Below the pieces are notes generated by a model. It saw nothing but the letters and a program-made list of their open reading frames with translations, did not search any database and had not been told where the DNA came from. This document shows, one piece after another, positions 26,600 to 34,221 of a stretch of DNA of 64,000 nucleotides. The DNA is from Selenomonas sp. FOBRC6 (GTDB taxonomy: Bacteria > Bacillota > Negativicutes > Selenomonadales > Selenomonadaceae), in the NCBI RefSeq assembly GCF_000286455.1, contig NZ_ALKG01000101.1, forward strand, positions 17,119 to 81,118. The letters are read 5' to 3'. Within the stretch, counting starts at the first letter, position 1, and each line of letters opens with the position of its first letter. The translations under genes were made by a program, and so were the position numbers.

Positions 26600-26690
26600 T
26601 CTATAATTACGCGTGCCGACACAGACGCCTTGCATTTCCATGTCCGTTCAATGTAAAATAAAGGAAATCATTCGAAGTGAAGGAGATCTT

Positions 26691-27227
26691 ATGGCAGAAA
26701 TATTGAGAGAGGGTCTGCGCCTGCGTCTGCGCCGCGCAGAGATTGCAGATGTCGACTACATCTGCACCCTGCAGGAAGAAGTGGATAACAGTGACTACAT
26801 CGTCCCGTTTTCACGCGCAGATCACGAGACGATCGTCACACAGGGACGCGCGGCGATGGACATCATTGTCGAAGAGCGCGAGAGCGGCGAATGTGTCGGC
26901 TATCTCCACGTCACGGGACTCCTGCTTGCCTCCAAGGAGCAGGAGTGGACACATGTCATCATCGGGAAGAAAGGGCTCGGTTACGGACACGAGGCGATGA
27001 AACTTCTGAAGGCGTGGGCGTTCGAGGATATGGGTGCGCACCGCGCATGGCTCGACTGCAAGGACTACAACGCGCGCGCCCTGCATCTCTACGAGAGCGA
27101 GGGCATGGTGCGCGAGGCGCTGATCCGTGAGACGATCCTGCATCGCGGCGTCTACGAGAACCTCGTCGTGCTCGGCATCCTCGACCGCGAATATCATGCG
27201 CGTAAGCGTGCGGGGCTGGAACTATAG
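26691..27227 (+). CDS. GNAT-family N-acetyltransferase (RimJ/RimL-like)
   Basis: 178 aa. The acetyl-CoA loop region reads GKKGLGYGHEAMKLLKAWAF, followed by HRAWLDCKDYNARALHLYESEGM, the classical GNAT motif A/B layout of small-molecule or protein N-acetyltransferases. ATG at 26691 follows GAAGGAGATCTT. It is transcribed divergently from the mreB operon, and its stop is 14 bp before deoB. Substrate unknown. Confidence 0.85.
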   Translation: MAEILREGLRLRLRRAEIADVDYICTLQEEVDNSDYIVPFSRADHETIVTQGRAAMDIIVEERESGECVGYLHVTGLLLASKEQEWTHVIIGKKGLGYGHEAMKLLKAWAFEDMGAHRAWLDCKDYNARALHLYESEGMVREALIRETILHRGVYENLVVLGILDREYHARKRAGLEL

Positions 27228-27241
27228 GAAAGGTGACGATT

Positions 27242-28426
27242 ATGCAGAAAAGTGGAATCAAACGCGTATTTCTCATCGTGCTCGACAGCTTCGGCTGCGG
27301 TGCCGCGCCCGATGCGGCGGACTTCGGTGACGCCGCCTCGTGCAGTACGCTGCGCTCCGTCACAGAGAGCGGACTCTTCCCCGCCGCAAACCTCACGCGT
27401 CTCGGCATTTACAACATCGACGGCGTGGGGACGGGCACACCTGCAGCAGCCCCCATCGGCGCACATGCGCGTCTGCGCGAACTCTCGCGCGGAAAGGATA
27501 CAACCATCGGGCACTGGGAGATGGCGGGCATCGTGCGCAACGAGCCCATGCCGACCTACCCCGACGGCTTCCCGCCCGAGGTCATCGCAGAGCTCGAGGC
27601 AGCATTCGGGCGTAAGATACTCTGCAACAAGCCCTACTCGGGCACGGCGGTCATCCACGACTACGGACAGGAGCACGAGGAGACGGGTGCGCTCATCGTC
27701 TACACCTCCGCCGACAGCGTGCTGCAGATCGCAGCACATGAGGAGCACGTCCCCGTGGAGGAGCTGTACGATTACTGCCGCAAGGCACGTGCAATCATGC
27801 AGGGCGCACATGGCGTCGGACGCATCATCGCGCGCCCCTTCGTCGGTACGTATCCGAACTACACGCGCACGGCGCGCCGCCACGACTTCTCCCTCGACCC
27901 GACGGGAGACACGATACTCGATGCACTCAGCCGCGCGCAGTACGATGTGATCGGCGTCGGCAAGATCTCGGACATCTTCGGCGGGCGCGGACTCACGCGC
28001 TCGCTCGGCGTCAACGAGTCGAACGCCGACGGCATGAGAAAGACCACAGGGCTTCTCGCGGAGGATTTCACGGGGCTTGCCTTCGTCAATCTCGTCGACG
28101 GCGACATGATCTACGGACACCGCCGCGACGTGCCCGGCTATGCGCGTGCCATGCAGGAGTTCGACGACTGGCTCGCGGACTTCCTCCCCGCCATGCGCGC
28201 GGACGACGTGCTCATGATTACGGCGGATCATGGCTGCGACCCGGGCGCTGCGGGCACGGATCACACGCGCGAGTACGTCCCACTCCTCATCTATGGAGAA
28301 AAGATCGCGCCTGTCAACCTCGGCACCTATCCGACCTTCGCCATGATCGGCGCAACGATTGCCGATATATTTGGAGCAGAGCTTACAACAAAGGGCGAGA
28401 GCTTCCTGCCGCGCATCTTAAAGTAG
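27242..28426 (+). CDS. deoB: Phosphopentomutase
   Basis: Interconverts (deoxy)ribose 1- and 5-phosphates (394 aa). Metal-site motifs: VLDSFGCGAAPDAADFGD at the start, TIGHWEMAG in the first third, and DGDMIYGHRRD plus TADHGCDP near the end. ATG at 27242 lies 5 nt after AAAGGTGA; the GTG at 27233 is inside that site. It heads a nucleoside-salvage run with pdp and cdd. Confidence 0.96.
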   Translation: MQKSGIKRVFLIVLDSFGCGAAPDAADFGDAASCSTLRSVTESGLFPAANLTRLGIYNIDGVGTGTPAAAPIGAHARLRELSRGKDTTIGHWEMAGIVRNEPMPTYPDGFPPEVIAELEAAFGRKILCNKPYSGTAVIHDYGQEHEETGALIVYTSADSVLQIAAHEEHVPVEELYDYCRKARAIMQGAHGVGRIIARPFVGTYPNYTRTARRHDFSLDPTGDTILDALSRAQYDVIGVGKISDIFGGRGLTRSLGVNESNADGMRKTTGLLAEDFTGLAFVNLVDGDMIYGHRRDVPGYARAMQEFDDWLADFLPAMRADDVLMITADHGCDPGAAGTDHTREYVPLLIYGEKIAPVNLGTYPTFAMIGATIADIFGAELTTKGESFLPRILK

Positions 28427-28436
28427 GAGCTTTCCC

Positions 28437-29759
28437 ATGAATATGTATGACATCATCACGAAGAAGAAGCACGGCAGCGAACTTACTGCGGACGAACTTT
28501 CCTATATCATAGACGGCTATGTTGCCGGAGAGATTCCCGACTATCAGGTCGCGGCGCTCCTCATGGCTATCTGCCTGCGCGGCATGACGATCGCAGAGAC
28601 CACCGCCCTCACCAAAATCATGGCGGCATCGGGTGACCGCGTCGACCTCTCCGCCATCGTGGGACACAAGATCGACAAGCATTCGACGGGCGGCGTCGGC
28701 GACAAGACCACGCTCATCGTCAGCCCCATCGTCGCTGCATGCGGCTGCAAAGCCCCAAAGATGTCGGGACGGGGGCTTGGCCACACGGGCGGCACCATCG
28801 ACAAACTCGAATCCATCCCCGGCTTTCGTACAAATCTCTCGCAGGACGAATTCATTGCTGTCGTAAAGGAATGCGGTCTCTCCCTTATCGCGCAGACGGG
28901 CACCCTCGCGCATGCGGACAAGCTGCTCTATGCCCTGCGCGACGTGACGGCGACCGTCGACAGCATCCCGCTGATCGCCTCCTCCATCATGAGTAAGAAG
29001 CTCGCCTCGGGCGCGGACGCCGTCCTCCTCGACGTAAAGGTCGGCCACGGCGCATTCATGAAAACACTGGAAGACGCGTGCGCACTCGCGGAGACAATGG
29101 TCGCGATTGGAAAAACTGCCGACTTCCCCACCGCTGCCCTCCTCACGAATATGGACGCGCCGCTCGGGTGCGCCGTCGGCAACAGCCTCGAGGTTGCGGA
29201 GGCGGTCAGCGTCCTGCGCGGCGCGGGTTCCGATGACCTGCGCACAGTCTCGCTTGCGCTCGCGGCGGGCATGCTACAGCTGGCGGGACAGGGCACGTTC
29301 GCAGAATGCCATGCACGCGCGGAGCAAGCAATCGCGAGCGGCGCGGCGTTCGATGCGCTCGTGCGCATGACAGCGGCACAGGGCGGCGACATCTCCGTCC
29401 TGCACGACGTGGCAAACTTCCCGCAGGCGCATATGCAGCGCACAATAACGGCAGACGCGGACGGATATCTTACACGTCTGGACGCAGAGACCGTCGGGCG
29501 CACCGCCGTCCTGCTTGGTGCAGGACGCATGACAAAGGAGAGCGCGATCAACCATGCGGCAGGTATCATCCTCCACAAGAAATATGGGGACACCGTCACA
29601 GAGGGCGCGCCTCTCGCCACCCTCTATGCGGAGAGTGAGGAGCAGATCGCAGCGGGTGCGGAGCGCTTCCGCGCCGCGTTTGAGATCGGCTCAGCTGCGC
29701 CCGCCCCGATGAAGCTCATCTACGGCGCTGTCGATGCGGAGGGCTGGCATGAACGATAA
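28437..29759 (+). CDS. pdp: Pyrimidine-nucleoside phosphorylase
   Basis: 440 aa. The signature KHSTGGVGDKTTL lies near residue 81, SGRGLGHTGGTIDKLE near 117, and the dimer and phosphate-site pattern of the thymidine/pyrimidine phosphorylase family is intact. It splits uridine, thymidine or deoxyuridine to base and sugar 1-phosphate, which deoB then converts. AGGAGC precedes ATG 28437. Its last 11 bp overlap cdd. Confidence 0.95.
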   Translation: MNMYDIITKKKHGSELTADELSYIIDGYVAGEIPDYQVAALLMAICLRGMTIAETTALTKIMAASGDRVDLSAIVGHKIDKHSTGGVGDKTTLIVSPIVAACGCKAPKMSGRGLGHTGGTIDKLESIPGFRTNLSQDEFIAVVKECGLSLIAQTGTLAHADKLLYALRDVTATVDSIPLIASSIMSKKLASGADAVLLDVKVGHGAFMKTLEDACALAETMVAIGKTADFPTAALLTNMDAPLGCAVGNSLEVAEAVSVLRGAGSDDLRTVSLALAAGMLQLAGQGTFAECHARAEQAIASGAAFDALVRMTAAQGGDISVLHDVANFPQAHMQRTITADADGYLTRLDAETVGRTAVLLGAGRMTKESAINHAAGIILHKKYGDTVTEGAPLATLYAESEEQIAAGAERFRAAFEIGSAAPAPMKLIYGAVDAEGWHER

Positions 29760-30171
29760 CGAACTGATCGCACGCGCGGCAGAGTTCCGCCGCCATGCCT
29801 ACGCGCCCTACTCGGGATTCGCCGTTGGTGCAGCGCTCCTCGCACGGAGCAGCAGGGTCTACGGCGGCGTCAACGTCGAGAACGCCTCCTATCCCGTCGG
29901 CATCTGCGCCGAGCGAGCGGCAATCGCCGCCGCTATCACAGCGGGTGAGCGGGAGTTCGAGGCGCTTGCCGTCATTGCAGACAGCCCGGAACCATGTGCC
30001 CCCTGCGGCATGTGCCGCCAGGTGCTCATGGAATTTCCAATCGCACGCATCATTCTCGCCAATACACGGGGCGACGTGCGCATACTCACACCTGCCGCAC
30101 TGCTCCCGCACGCCTTCGGGGCGGCGGCTCTTCCCACAAAGGAGTACTCCGATGAAAATACTGATTGTTGA
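29749..30171 (+). CDS. cdd: Cytidine deaminase
   Basis: Small tetrameric zinc enzyme (140 aa) converting (deoxy)cytidine to (deoxy)uridine. Catalytic C-A-E is at 53-55 (GICAERAA), and PCGMCRQ gives the other two zinc Cys (86 and 89). GGAGGGCTGGC precedes ATG 29749. It overlaps pdp at the 5' end and the response-regulator gene by 20 bp at the 3' end. Confidence 0.95.
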   Translation: MNDNELIARAAEFRRHAYAPYSGFAVGAALLARSSRVYGGVNVENASYPVGICAERAAIAAAITAGEREFEALAVIADSPEPCAPCGMCRQVLMEFPIARIILANTRGDVRILTPAALLPHAFGAAALPTKEYSDENTDC

Positions 30172-30520
30172 CGACTCCCGCCTCGTACGCATCAAGCTCA
30201 AGGCGGAACTATTCGACCGCGGGCACACAGTCATCGAGGCGCGCGACGGTGAGGAGGCGCTGCGGCGCATTGCAGACAAGAATCCCGACGCCGTCTTTCT
30301 CGACATCATTCTGCCAAAGCTCGATGGCTGCACCGTGCTGCGCAGTCTGCGCAAGACGCATCCAAAACTCCCCGTCGTCATGCTCTCGACGGCAGCAACG
30401 GAGGAAAACATCGCATGTGCCAATGAGCACAATGCACTCATGTTCATCCAGAAGCCCTATGCAGATCACGAGATCAGTACGGCGCTCGCCAAGATGCGGC
30501 AGTGTGTGGAGGAACAATGA
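30152..30520 (+). CDS. Stand-alone response regulator receiver (CheY-like)
   Basis: 122 aa, receiver domain only. Acidic pair D7/D8, phospho-acceptor D51 (FLDIILPKLDG), ST at 79-80 and K101 (IQKPY) are all present. No output domain. It starts inside cdd (CAAAGGAGTACTCCG before the ATG) and its stop overlaps the start of the CheX-like gene as ATGA. The pairing suggests a phospho-switch with its own phosphatase. Confidence 0.92.
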   Translation: MKILIVDDSRLVRIKLKAELFDRGHTVIEARDGEEALRRIADKNPDAVFLDIILPKLDGCTVLRSLRKTHPKLPVVMLSTAATEENIACANEHNALMFIQKPYADHEISTALAKMRQCVEEQ

Positions 30521-30975
30521 GCGAACTGTATACTTCGTACATTGAGACATTTCTCACGGGACTTGCCGACTATGCACGCGCGGAAGCAGTAATCGACGAG
30601 ACACGCGAACAGGAGCCGACCTACGTCACTATATCGCAGCACCTCGATGCGGACGGCAGTCCGCTGATCGTTGCACTTGCCGCCTCCGTAGACGCCTTCT
30701 ATTCCCTCGCAAGCGGCTACAGCGGTGTCTCTCTCGACGGCATGGACGAGCTTGCCGTCGATGCTGTCGGCGAGCTCTTCAACGTCATCAACGGCCATTT
30801 CTCGTCGCGTATGCGCGCAGAGGGACGCGCCGTCTCCATCATCGACCCGCCGCGCCACCATCACGGTGCAGCAGAGCCGGATGCATGCGAATTCACCTGC
30901 ACCGTTACAAGCCCCATCGGCCTCATGACGCTCATCGGCGCGCGTGAGGAATTTGTTCCGGCACATACACATTGA
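30517..30975 (+). CDS. CheX-like chemotaxis phosphatase family protein
   Basis: 152 aa. The ExxN catalytic pattern of CheC/CheX is seen in DAVGELFNVINGHF (E86, N89), with the family's beta-rich C-terminal half. GGAGGAACA lies before ATG 30517, coupled to the CheY-like gene. It may dephosphorylate that receiver or a chemotaxis CheY made elsewhere. I rate the family call as probable because only one of the motifs is strong by eye. Confidence 0.75.
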   Translation: MSELYTSYIETFLTGLADYARAEAVIDETREQEPTYVTISQHLDADGSPLIVALAASVDAFYSLASGYSGVSLDGMDELAVDAVGELFNVINGHFSSRMRAEGRAVSIIDPPRHHHGAAEPDACEFTCTVTSPIGLMTLIGAREEFVPAHTH

Positions 30976-31000
30976 CCTTTATTTTTGAAAGGAGTTTCCC

Positions 31001-32098
31001 TTGACCATATTCTCGCATACCATAGACTTCAACACGCTCATCGAGCTCCTGATCGTCCCCGTCGGCATCGTCCTCGCTGCACTCACCGTCGGCATCATCA
31101 CCGATCGGCTCATCCGCCGCTATATTGATCATCACCTCGCGGTGGAGGAGAGCACATGGAAGTACGTTCTTATCCGTTCCATGCAGGGTGTTCCCATCTT
31201 CTTCAGCTTCATTATCGGCCTCTACTGGGCGATCGATGCCGTGGAGATCTCGCCGACGCTCACAAAACTGCTCTCATATATTCTCTTTACCAGCAACGTC
31301 TTCTCCATCACGCGCGTCCTAGCACGTACCGTCGACGGTGTTGTCACCATGTACTTCGAACGCTCGGGCAGGAACCTGCCTAAGACGACCCTGCTCAACA
31401 GCATCCTCATCGGGGTCATCTATGCCATGGGGCTGCTCGTCATCCTCCAGTACTACGGCATCTCCATCGCTCCAATCCTGACGGCGGCAGGTGTCGGCGG
31501 CATGGCGGTCGCCCTTGCCCTGCAGGAGATGCTTGCCAATATCTTCTCCGGTCTCCACCTCATCCTCTCCAAGCAGCTGCGCATCGGCGACTACATCAAA
31601 CTCGGCTCGGGCGAGGAGGGACGCGTCACGGACATCACATGGCGCTTTACCACCATCATCCCACTCGGCGCGAGTAACACCATCGTCATTCCGAACAAGA
31701 CCATCGCGGGTGCGAACATCACGAATTACAGCCTGCCTACACTGAACATCAACGTCATCGTCCCCGTCGGCGTCGCGTATGACAGCGACCTCGCCATGGT
31801 CGAGCGCGTCACCATCGAGACGGCGAAGGAAGTCCTCGCGCGTGTGGATAACAATCTGACCGCGAATCCGCTTGTCCTCTATACAGACTTCGGTGCGTCC
31901 TCCATCAACTTCAATGTGATCCTGCCGTCGAGCATGTTCGACCATCAGGGCATCATCAAGCACGAGTTCATCAAGGCACTCACCGACCGCTACCGCGCGG
32001 AGGGCATCGACATCCCCTATCCCATCCAGACCATCATACAGGAGAAGGCGGATGCGGAGGAAAACAATCCACAGGACGCTGCTCACGTAGAGAAGTAA
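31001..32098 (+). CDS. MscS-family mechanosensitive channel
   Basis: 365 aa. Four hydrophobic segments precede the pore helix and beta domain: AAGVGGMAVALALQEMLANIFSGL is the TM3-like Gly/Ala helix, then RIGDYIKLGSGEEGRVTDITWRFT. The start is TTG at 31001, well placed after AAAGGAGTTTCCC. It protects against hypo-osmotic shock. It ends a plus-strand run and is followed by a hairpin and DnaA-type sites. Confidence 0.93.
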   Translation: MTIFSHTIDFNTLIELLIVPVGIVLAALTVGIITDRLIRRYIDHHLAVEESTWKYVLIRSMQGVPIFFSFIIGLYWAIDAVEISPTLTKLLSYILFTSNVFSITRVLARTVDGVVTMYFERSGRNLPKTTLLNSILIGVIYAMGLLVILQYYGISIAPILTAAGVGGMAVALALQEMLANIFSGLHLILSKQLRIGDYIKLGSGEEGRVTDITWRFTTIIPLGASNTIVIPNKTIAGANITNYSLPTLNINVIVPVGVAYDSDLAMVERVTIETAKEVLARVDNNLTANPLVLYTDFGASSINFNVILPSSMFDHQGIIKHEFIKALTDRYRAEGIDIPYPIQTIIQEKADAEENNPQDAAHVEK

Positions 32099-32118
32099 CG
32101 GCGTAGATCGTGTTCCTT

Positions 32119-32253
32119 TTATCCACAAATTCCACAGTTTCTCCCTAGGGAAACTGTGGATAACTTTCTCTCCTGCAACGTGTCTGCCATGCCTTTTTCC
32201 ATCGGTGTTTTGAGGAAAAACACCCCATTTTCCAAAAAAATCCCTGTGGATAA
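32119..32253. promoter_or_regulatory. Cluster of three perfect DnaA boxes
   Basis: Exact TTATCCACA nonamers occur at 32119-32127 (plus), 32155-32163 (minus) and 32245-32253 (minus). The second overlaps a hairpin (CCACAGTTTC/GAAACTGTGG, 32132-32159) that could also terminate the mscS transcript. The cluster lies 40-170 bp upstream of the nrd promoter. DnaA control of a ribonucleotide reductase operon is known for E. coli nrdAB. No dnaA, dnaN or rpmH is here, so a chromosomal origin is not supported. Confidence 0.75.
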
Positions 32254-32269
32254 GTCTGTGAACAAACAA

Positions 32270-32311
32270 CTAGATATAGATTTCCTATTGACGAGTACCC
32301 ACTAGATGTTG
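32270..32311 (+). promoter_or_regulatory. Tandem NrdR boxes
   Basis: The cores CTAGATATAG (32270-32279) and CTAGATGTTG (32302-32311) fit the NrdR core CwAnATnTwG and are 32 bp apart, the three-turn spacing known for paired NrdR boxes. The second lies in the promoter spacer and touches the -10, as expected for repression. Confidence 0.72.
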
Positions 32312-32317
32312 TATAAT
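32288..32317 (+). promoter_or_regulatory. Promoter of the nrdD-tail/nrdG operon
   Basis: -35 TTGACG (32288-32293), 18-bp spacer, perfect -10 TATAAT (32312-32317). The leader of about 70 nt holds two short GC hairpins (CGGCGA/TCGCCG and GCGCC/GGCGC) before AAAAAGGAGAATGCAGC. Confidence 0.8.
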
Positions 32318-32390
32318 CCTCACGAAACGGCGATACGTCGCCGAAGAGGAAACCGCGCCGGCAGGGCGCGCAAAAAAAGGAGAATGCAGC

Positions 32391-32675
32391 ATGATCGTCA
32401 ACGACATCAACGTCACAGTAAATGGCCTCTCGGATATTACCCCGCACGAGGTTGAGAACTACATCGCATACATCGAGGGACAGACCCACGAGAAGCTTGA
32501 CCGCCTCTCCATCACGGGGACGGATGACGGTCGTGTCACACTCGGCTACGAGATGCGCCAGCCGAAGTTCGAACGCGTGCGCCGCATCACGGGCTACCTG
32601 GTCGGCACCACGGATCGCTGGAACAATGCAAAGCAGGCCGAAGAGCATGAGCGCGTCAAGCACGGACTCCACTGA
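32391..32675 (+). CDS. Free-standing NrdD-type glycyl-radical tail protein
   Basis: 94 aa. The last 35 residues match the C-terminus of class III ribonucleotide reductase: RRITGYLVGT (glycyl-radical loop, Gly68), DRWNNAK and EEHERVKHG. The first 60 residues do not show the CxxC pairs of the usual NrdD zinc ribbon, and the 500-plus-residue catalytic barrel is absent. The gene is intact, with a strong ribosome site and promoter, and is followed by nrdG. It could be one part of a split NrdD or a spare radical domain like GrcA for PFL. A full nrdD may lie elsewhere. Confidence 0.78.
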   Translation: MIVNDINVTVNGLSDITPHEVENYIAYIEGQTHEKLDRLSITGTDDGRVTLGYEMRQPKFERVRRITGYLVGTTDRWNNAKQAEEHERVKHGLH

Positions 32676-33174
32676 GATCCACATCTCGGGGATTGCACGT
32701 GACTCCATCGTCGACGGCGAGGGCATACGGCTGACAGTCTTTACGCAGGGCTGTCCGCGCCGCTGTCCGGGCTGTCACAATCCGGACACACAGCCCCTCG
32801 TCGGCGGGCGCATGACGACCGTCGGTGCGGTGCTCGCCGAACTCGACGAAAACCCACTCCTCACAGGGCTCACCCTCAGCGGCGGTGAGCCCTTCTTGCA
32901 GCCCGCCGCCCTGCTCCCGCTCGCACGCGGGGCACACGCGCGGGGACTGGACGTGTGGAGCTACACGGGCTACACCCTTGAGGAGCTGCGCGCACAGGAA
33001 AATCCCGCCGTGGATGCCCTGCTCGATGAGCTCGACGTACTCGTCGACGGCGACTACCGCGAGGAAGAGCGCGATCTCACACTGCACTTTCGCGGCTCGC
33101 GCAATCAGCGCGTCATCGACCTCGCAGCAACGCGTGCAACGGGCACACTCAGACTGCTCTACAAAGACGAATAG
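32647..33174 (+). CDS. nrdG: Anaerobic ribonucleotide reductase activase
   Basis: Radical SAM enzyme (175 aa). The cluster Cys are C36, C40 and C43 in TQGCPRRCPGCHNP; TLSGGEPFLQ is the SAM-binding GGE motif. It installs the glycyl radical. It overlaps the 94-aa gene by 29 bp with only a weak ribosome site, suggesting coupled translation. Regulation through the NrdR boxes upstream is likely. Confidence 0.92.
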   Translation: MSASSTDSTEIHISGIARDSIVDGEGIRLTVFTQGCPRRCPGCHNPDTQPLVGGRMTTVGAVLAELDENPLLTGLTLSGGEPFLQPAALLPLARGAHARGLDVWSYTGYTLEELRAQENPAVDALLDELDVLVDGDYREEERDLTLHFRGSRNQRVIDLAATRATGTLRLLYKDE

Positions 33175-33179
33175 GGAAA

Positions 33180-33226
33180 TCCCCTCACACAGGCAAGCGA
33201 AATTTTCTTGTGTGGGGGAATTTTGT
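33180..33226 (+). terminator. Terminator of the nrd operon
   Basis: CCCCTCACACA pairs with TGTGTGGGGG across an A/T-rich loop and is followed by AATTTTGTT. Confidence 0.7.
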
Positions 33227-33235
33227 TAGAAAATC

Positions 33236-33264
33236 TTGGCATATTCATAAAAAAATGGTATGAT
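33236..33264 (+). promoter_or_regulatory. Promoter for the 96-aa gene
   Basis: -35 TTGGCA (33236-33241), 17-bp spacer, -10 TATGAT (33259-33264), about 38 bp before the ATG. Confidence 0.7.
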
Positions 33265-33301
33265 TCAACCATGAGAAAGATTTTGTTGGGAGGAATCAAA
33301 T

Positions 33302-33592
33302 ATGGCAGAGAAATCGTCACGAGCAGAAAAGGTAAAGGAGACAAAGGAGCTTGCGCTGAACATCGATGCAACCGATGAGATCGGCATGCTCGAGATCTCG
33401 ACGACGCAGGCGATGCGCGTATCCATCATCCGCTCACGCGGGCGCCGCTACACCGCCATCACCCCCTTCTATCGGAAACGGGCAAACGATCGGTGGAAGC
33501 CCAAGGCCTCCGTCTGGATCCCCGTGGAGCACACGGGTGCCATTGCCGAATACCTCGCGCGCGCAGACGAAAAGATTCGCGAAAACGACTAA
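33302..33592 (+). CDS. Uncharacterised small basic protein
   Basis: 96 aa, not recognised. A charged N-terminal helix (SSRAEKVKETKE) is followed by a likely beta sheet with aromatic and basic residues (RVSIIRSRGRRYTAITPFYRKR, WKPKASVWIP) and a C-terminal helix. The pattern RG-Y--I--FY----W-P faintly recalls PC4-type single-stranded DNA-binding proteins, but this is a guess. It is a single-gene unit with its own promoter, GGGAGGAATCAAAT and a terminator, so it is a real gene. Confidence 0.72.
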   Translation: MAEKSSRAEKVKETKELALNIDATDEIGMLEISTTQAMRVSIIRSRGRRYTAITPFYRKRANDRWKPKASVWIPVEHTGAIAEYLARADEKIREND

Positions 33593-33600
33593 GCATAGAG

Positions 33601-33645
33601 CAGCCCCCGCACATCGACAAAGGATGTACGGGGGCGATTTTATTG
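33601..33645 (+). terminator. Terminator after the 96-aa gene
   Basis: GCCCCCG pairs with CGGGGGC across about 20 nt that contain CACATC/GATGTA pairing, then GATTTTATT. It can serve the opposing EamA gene poorly or not at all. Confidence 0.75.
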
Positions 33646-33671
33646 TATTGTTTGTGAGGCAGAAATTCTTC

Positions 33672-34103
33672 CTAGGGAAAGATCGCAAGCAGCAGCCCGC
33701 CTGCCGCAATCATGGCAATCGCGACGCCGTTCATGAAGCTCACGCGCTCGCCGAAGATGAGGACGGCAATCACGACGGCAAAGACGACGCTCAGTTTGTC
33801 GATCGGAGCAACCTGCGTCACCGCACCGTCCTTGAGCGCCAAAAAGTAAAACAGCCACGAAAGTGCGCCCGCGATGCCGCTGAGCGCAACGAAGAGCAGC
33901 GCCTTCTTGTCCGCGAACACCTGCGGCAGATCGGCCGTATGCCCCTCGGCGATGACGACACCGACGAGGAATACCGCCATAATCACAGCGCGCACAGCCG
34001 TCGCTGCACTGCTGTCGAGCCCCGCCACGCCCACCTTGCCGAAGATGGACACAAACGCCGCGCACAGTGCCGAGAGCAGCGCATAAATCAGCCATGAACT
34101 CAT
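33672..34103 (-). CDS. Half-size EamA/DMT-family transporter
   Basis: 143 aa with one EamA unit of about five hydrophobic helices (four clear), including SALCAAFVSIFGKVG, the SWLFYFLALK motif and GERVSFMNGVAI near the end. Most EamA exporters carry two units; a single one implies a homodimer or a pair partner elsewhere. ATG is at 34103 after GGGGGAGGATGGC, with its own promoter. Substrate unknown. Confidence 0.85.
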   Translation of the reverse strand: MSSWLIYALLSALCAAFVSIFGKVGVAGLDSSAATAVRAVIMAVFLVGVVIAEGHTADLPQVFADKKALLFVALSGIAGALSWLFYFLALKDGAVTQVAPIDKLSVVFAVVIAVLIFGERVSFMNGVAIAMIAAGGLLLAIFP

Positions 34104-34133
34104 GCCATCCTCCCCCCTTTTAAAACGCGCCTT

Positions 34134-34162
34134 AGTATAGCATTATTTGCACCGCATCGCAA
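34134..34162 (-). promoter_or_regulatory. Promoter for the EamA gene
   Basis: -35 TTGCGA (34157-34162), 17-bp spacer ending TGC, -10 TATACT (34134-34139). Confidence 0.72.
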
Positions 34163-34169
34163 ACGCTTC

Positions 34170-34198
34170 TTTCAAAATATCTGCAAATCGTGTAAAAT
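34170..34198 (+). promoter_or_regulatory. Promoter for the second GNAT gene
   Basis: -35 TTTCAA (34170-34175), 17-bp spacer, -10 TAAAAT (34193-34198). It is divergent from the EamA promoter just to its left. Confidence 0.65.
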
Positions 34199-34221
34199 GG
34201 GCAGAAAAGGAGAGTAATGCT

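Noticed and set aside
26579..26607. Sigma-A promoter for the acetyltransferase at 26691
   Set aside because: A TATAAT is present at 26602-26607 but no convincing -35 lies 16-18 bp upstream; I left it uncalled.
32119..32253. Chromosomal origin (oriC) because of three DnaA boxes
   Set aside because: No dnaA, dnaN, rpmH or gidA is near, there is no dense box array with a clear unwinding element, and the sites sit naturally upstream of an nrd promoter.
32318..32390. Riboswitch in the nrd leader
   Set aside because: Two short GC hairpins only; no match to a cobalamin or other known aptamer that I recognise.
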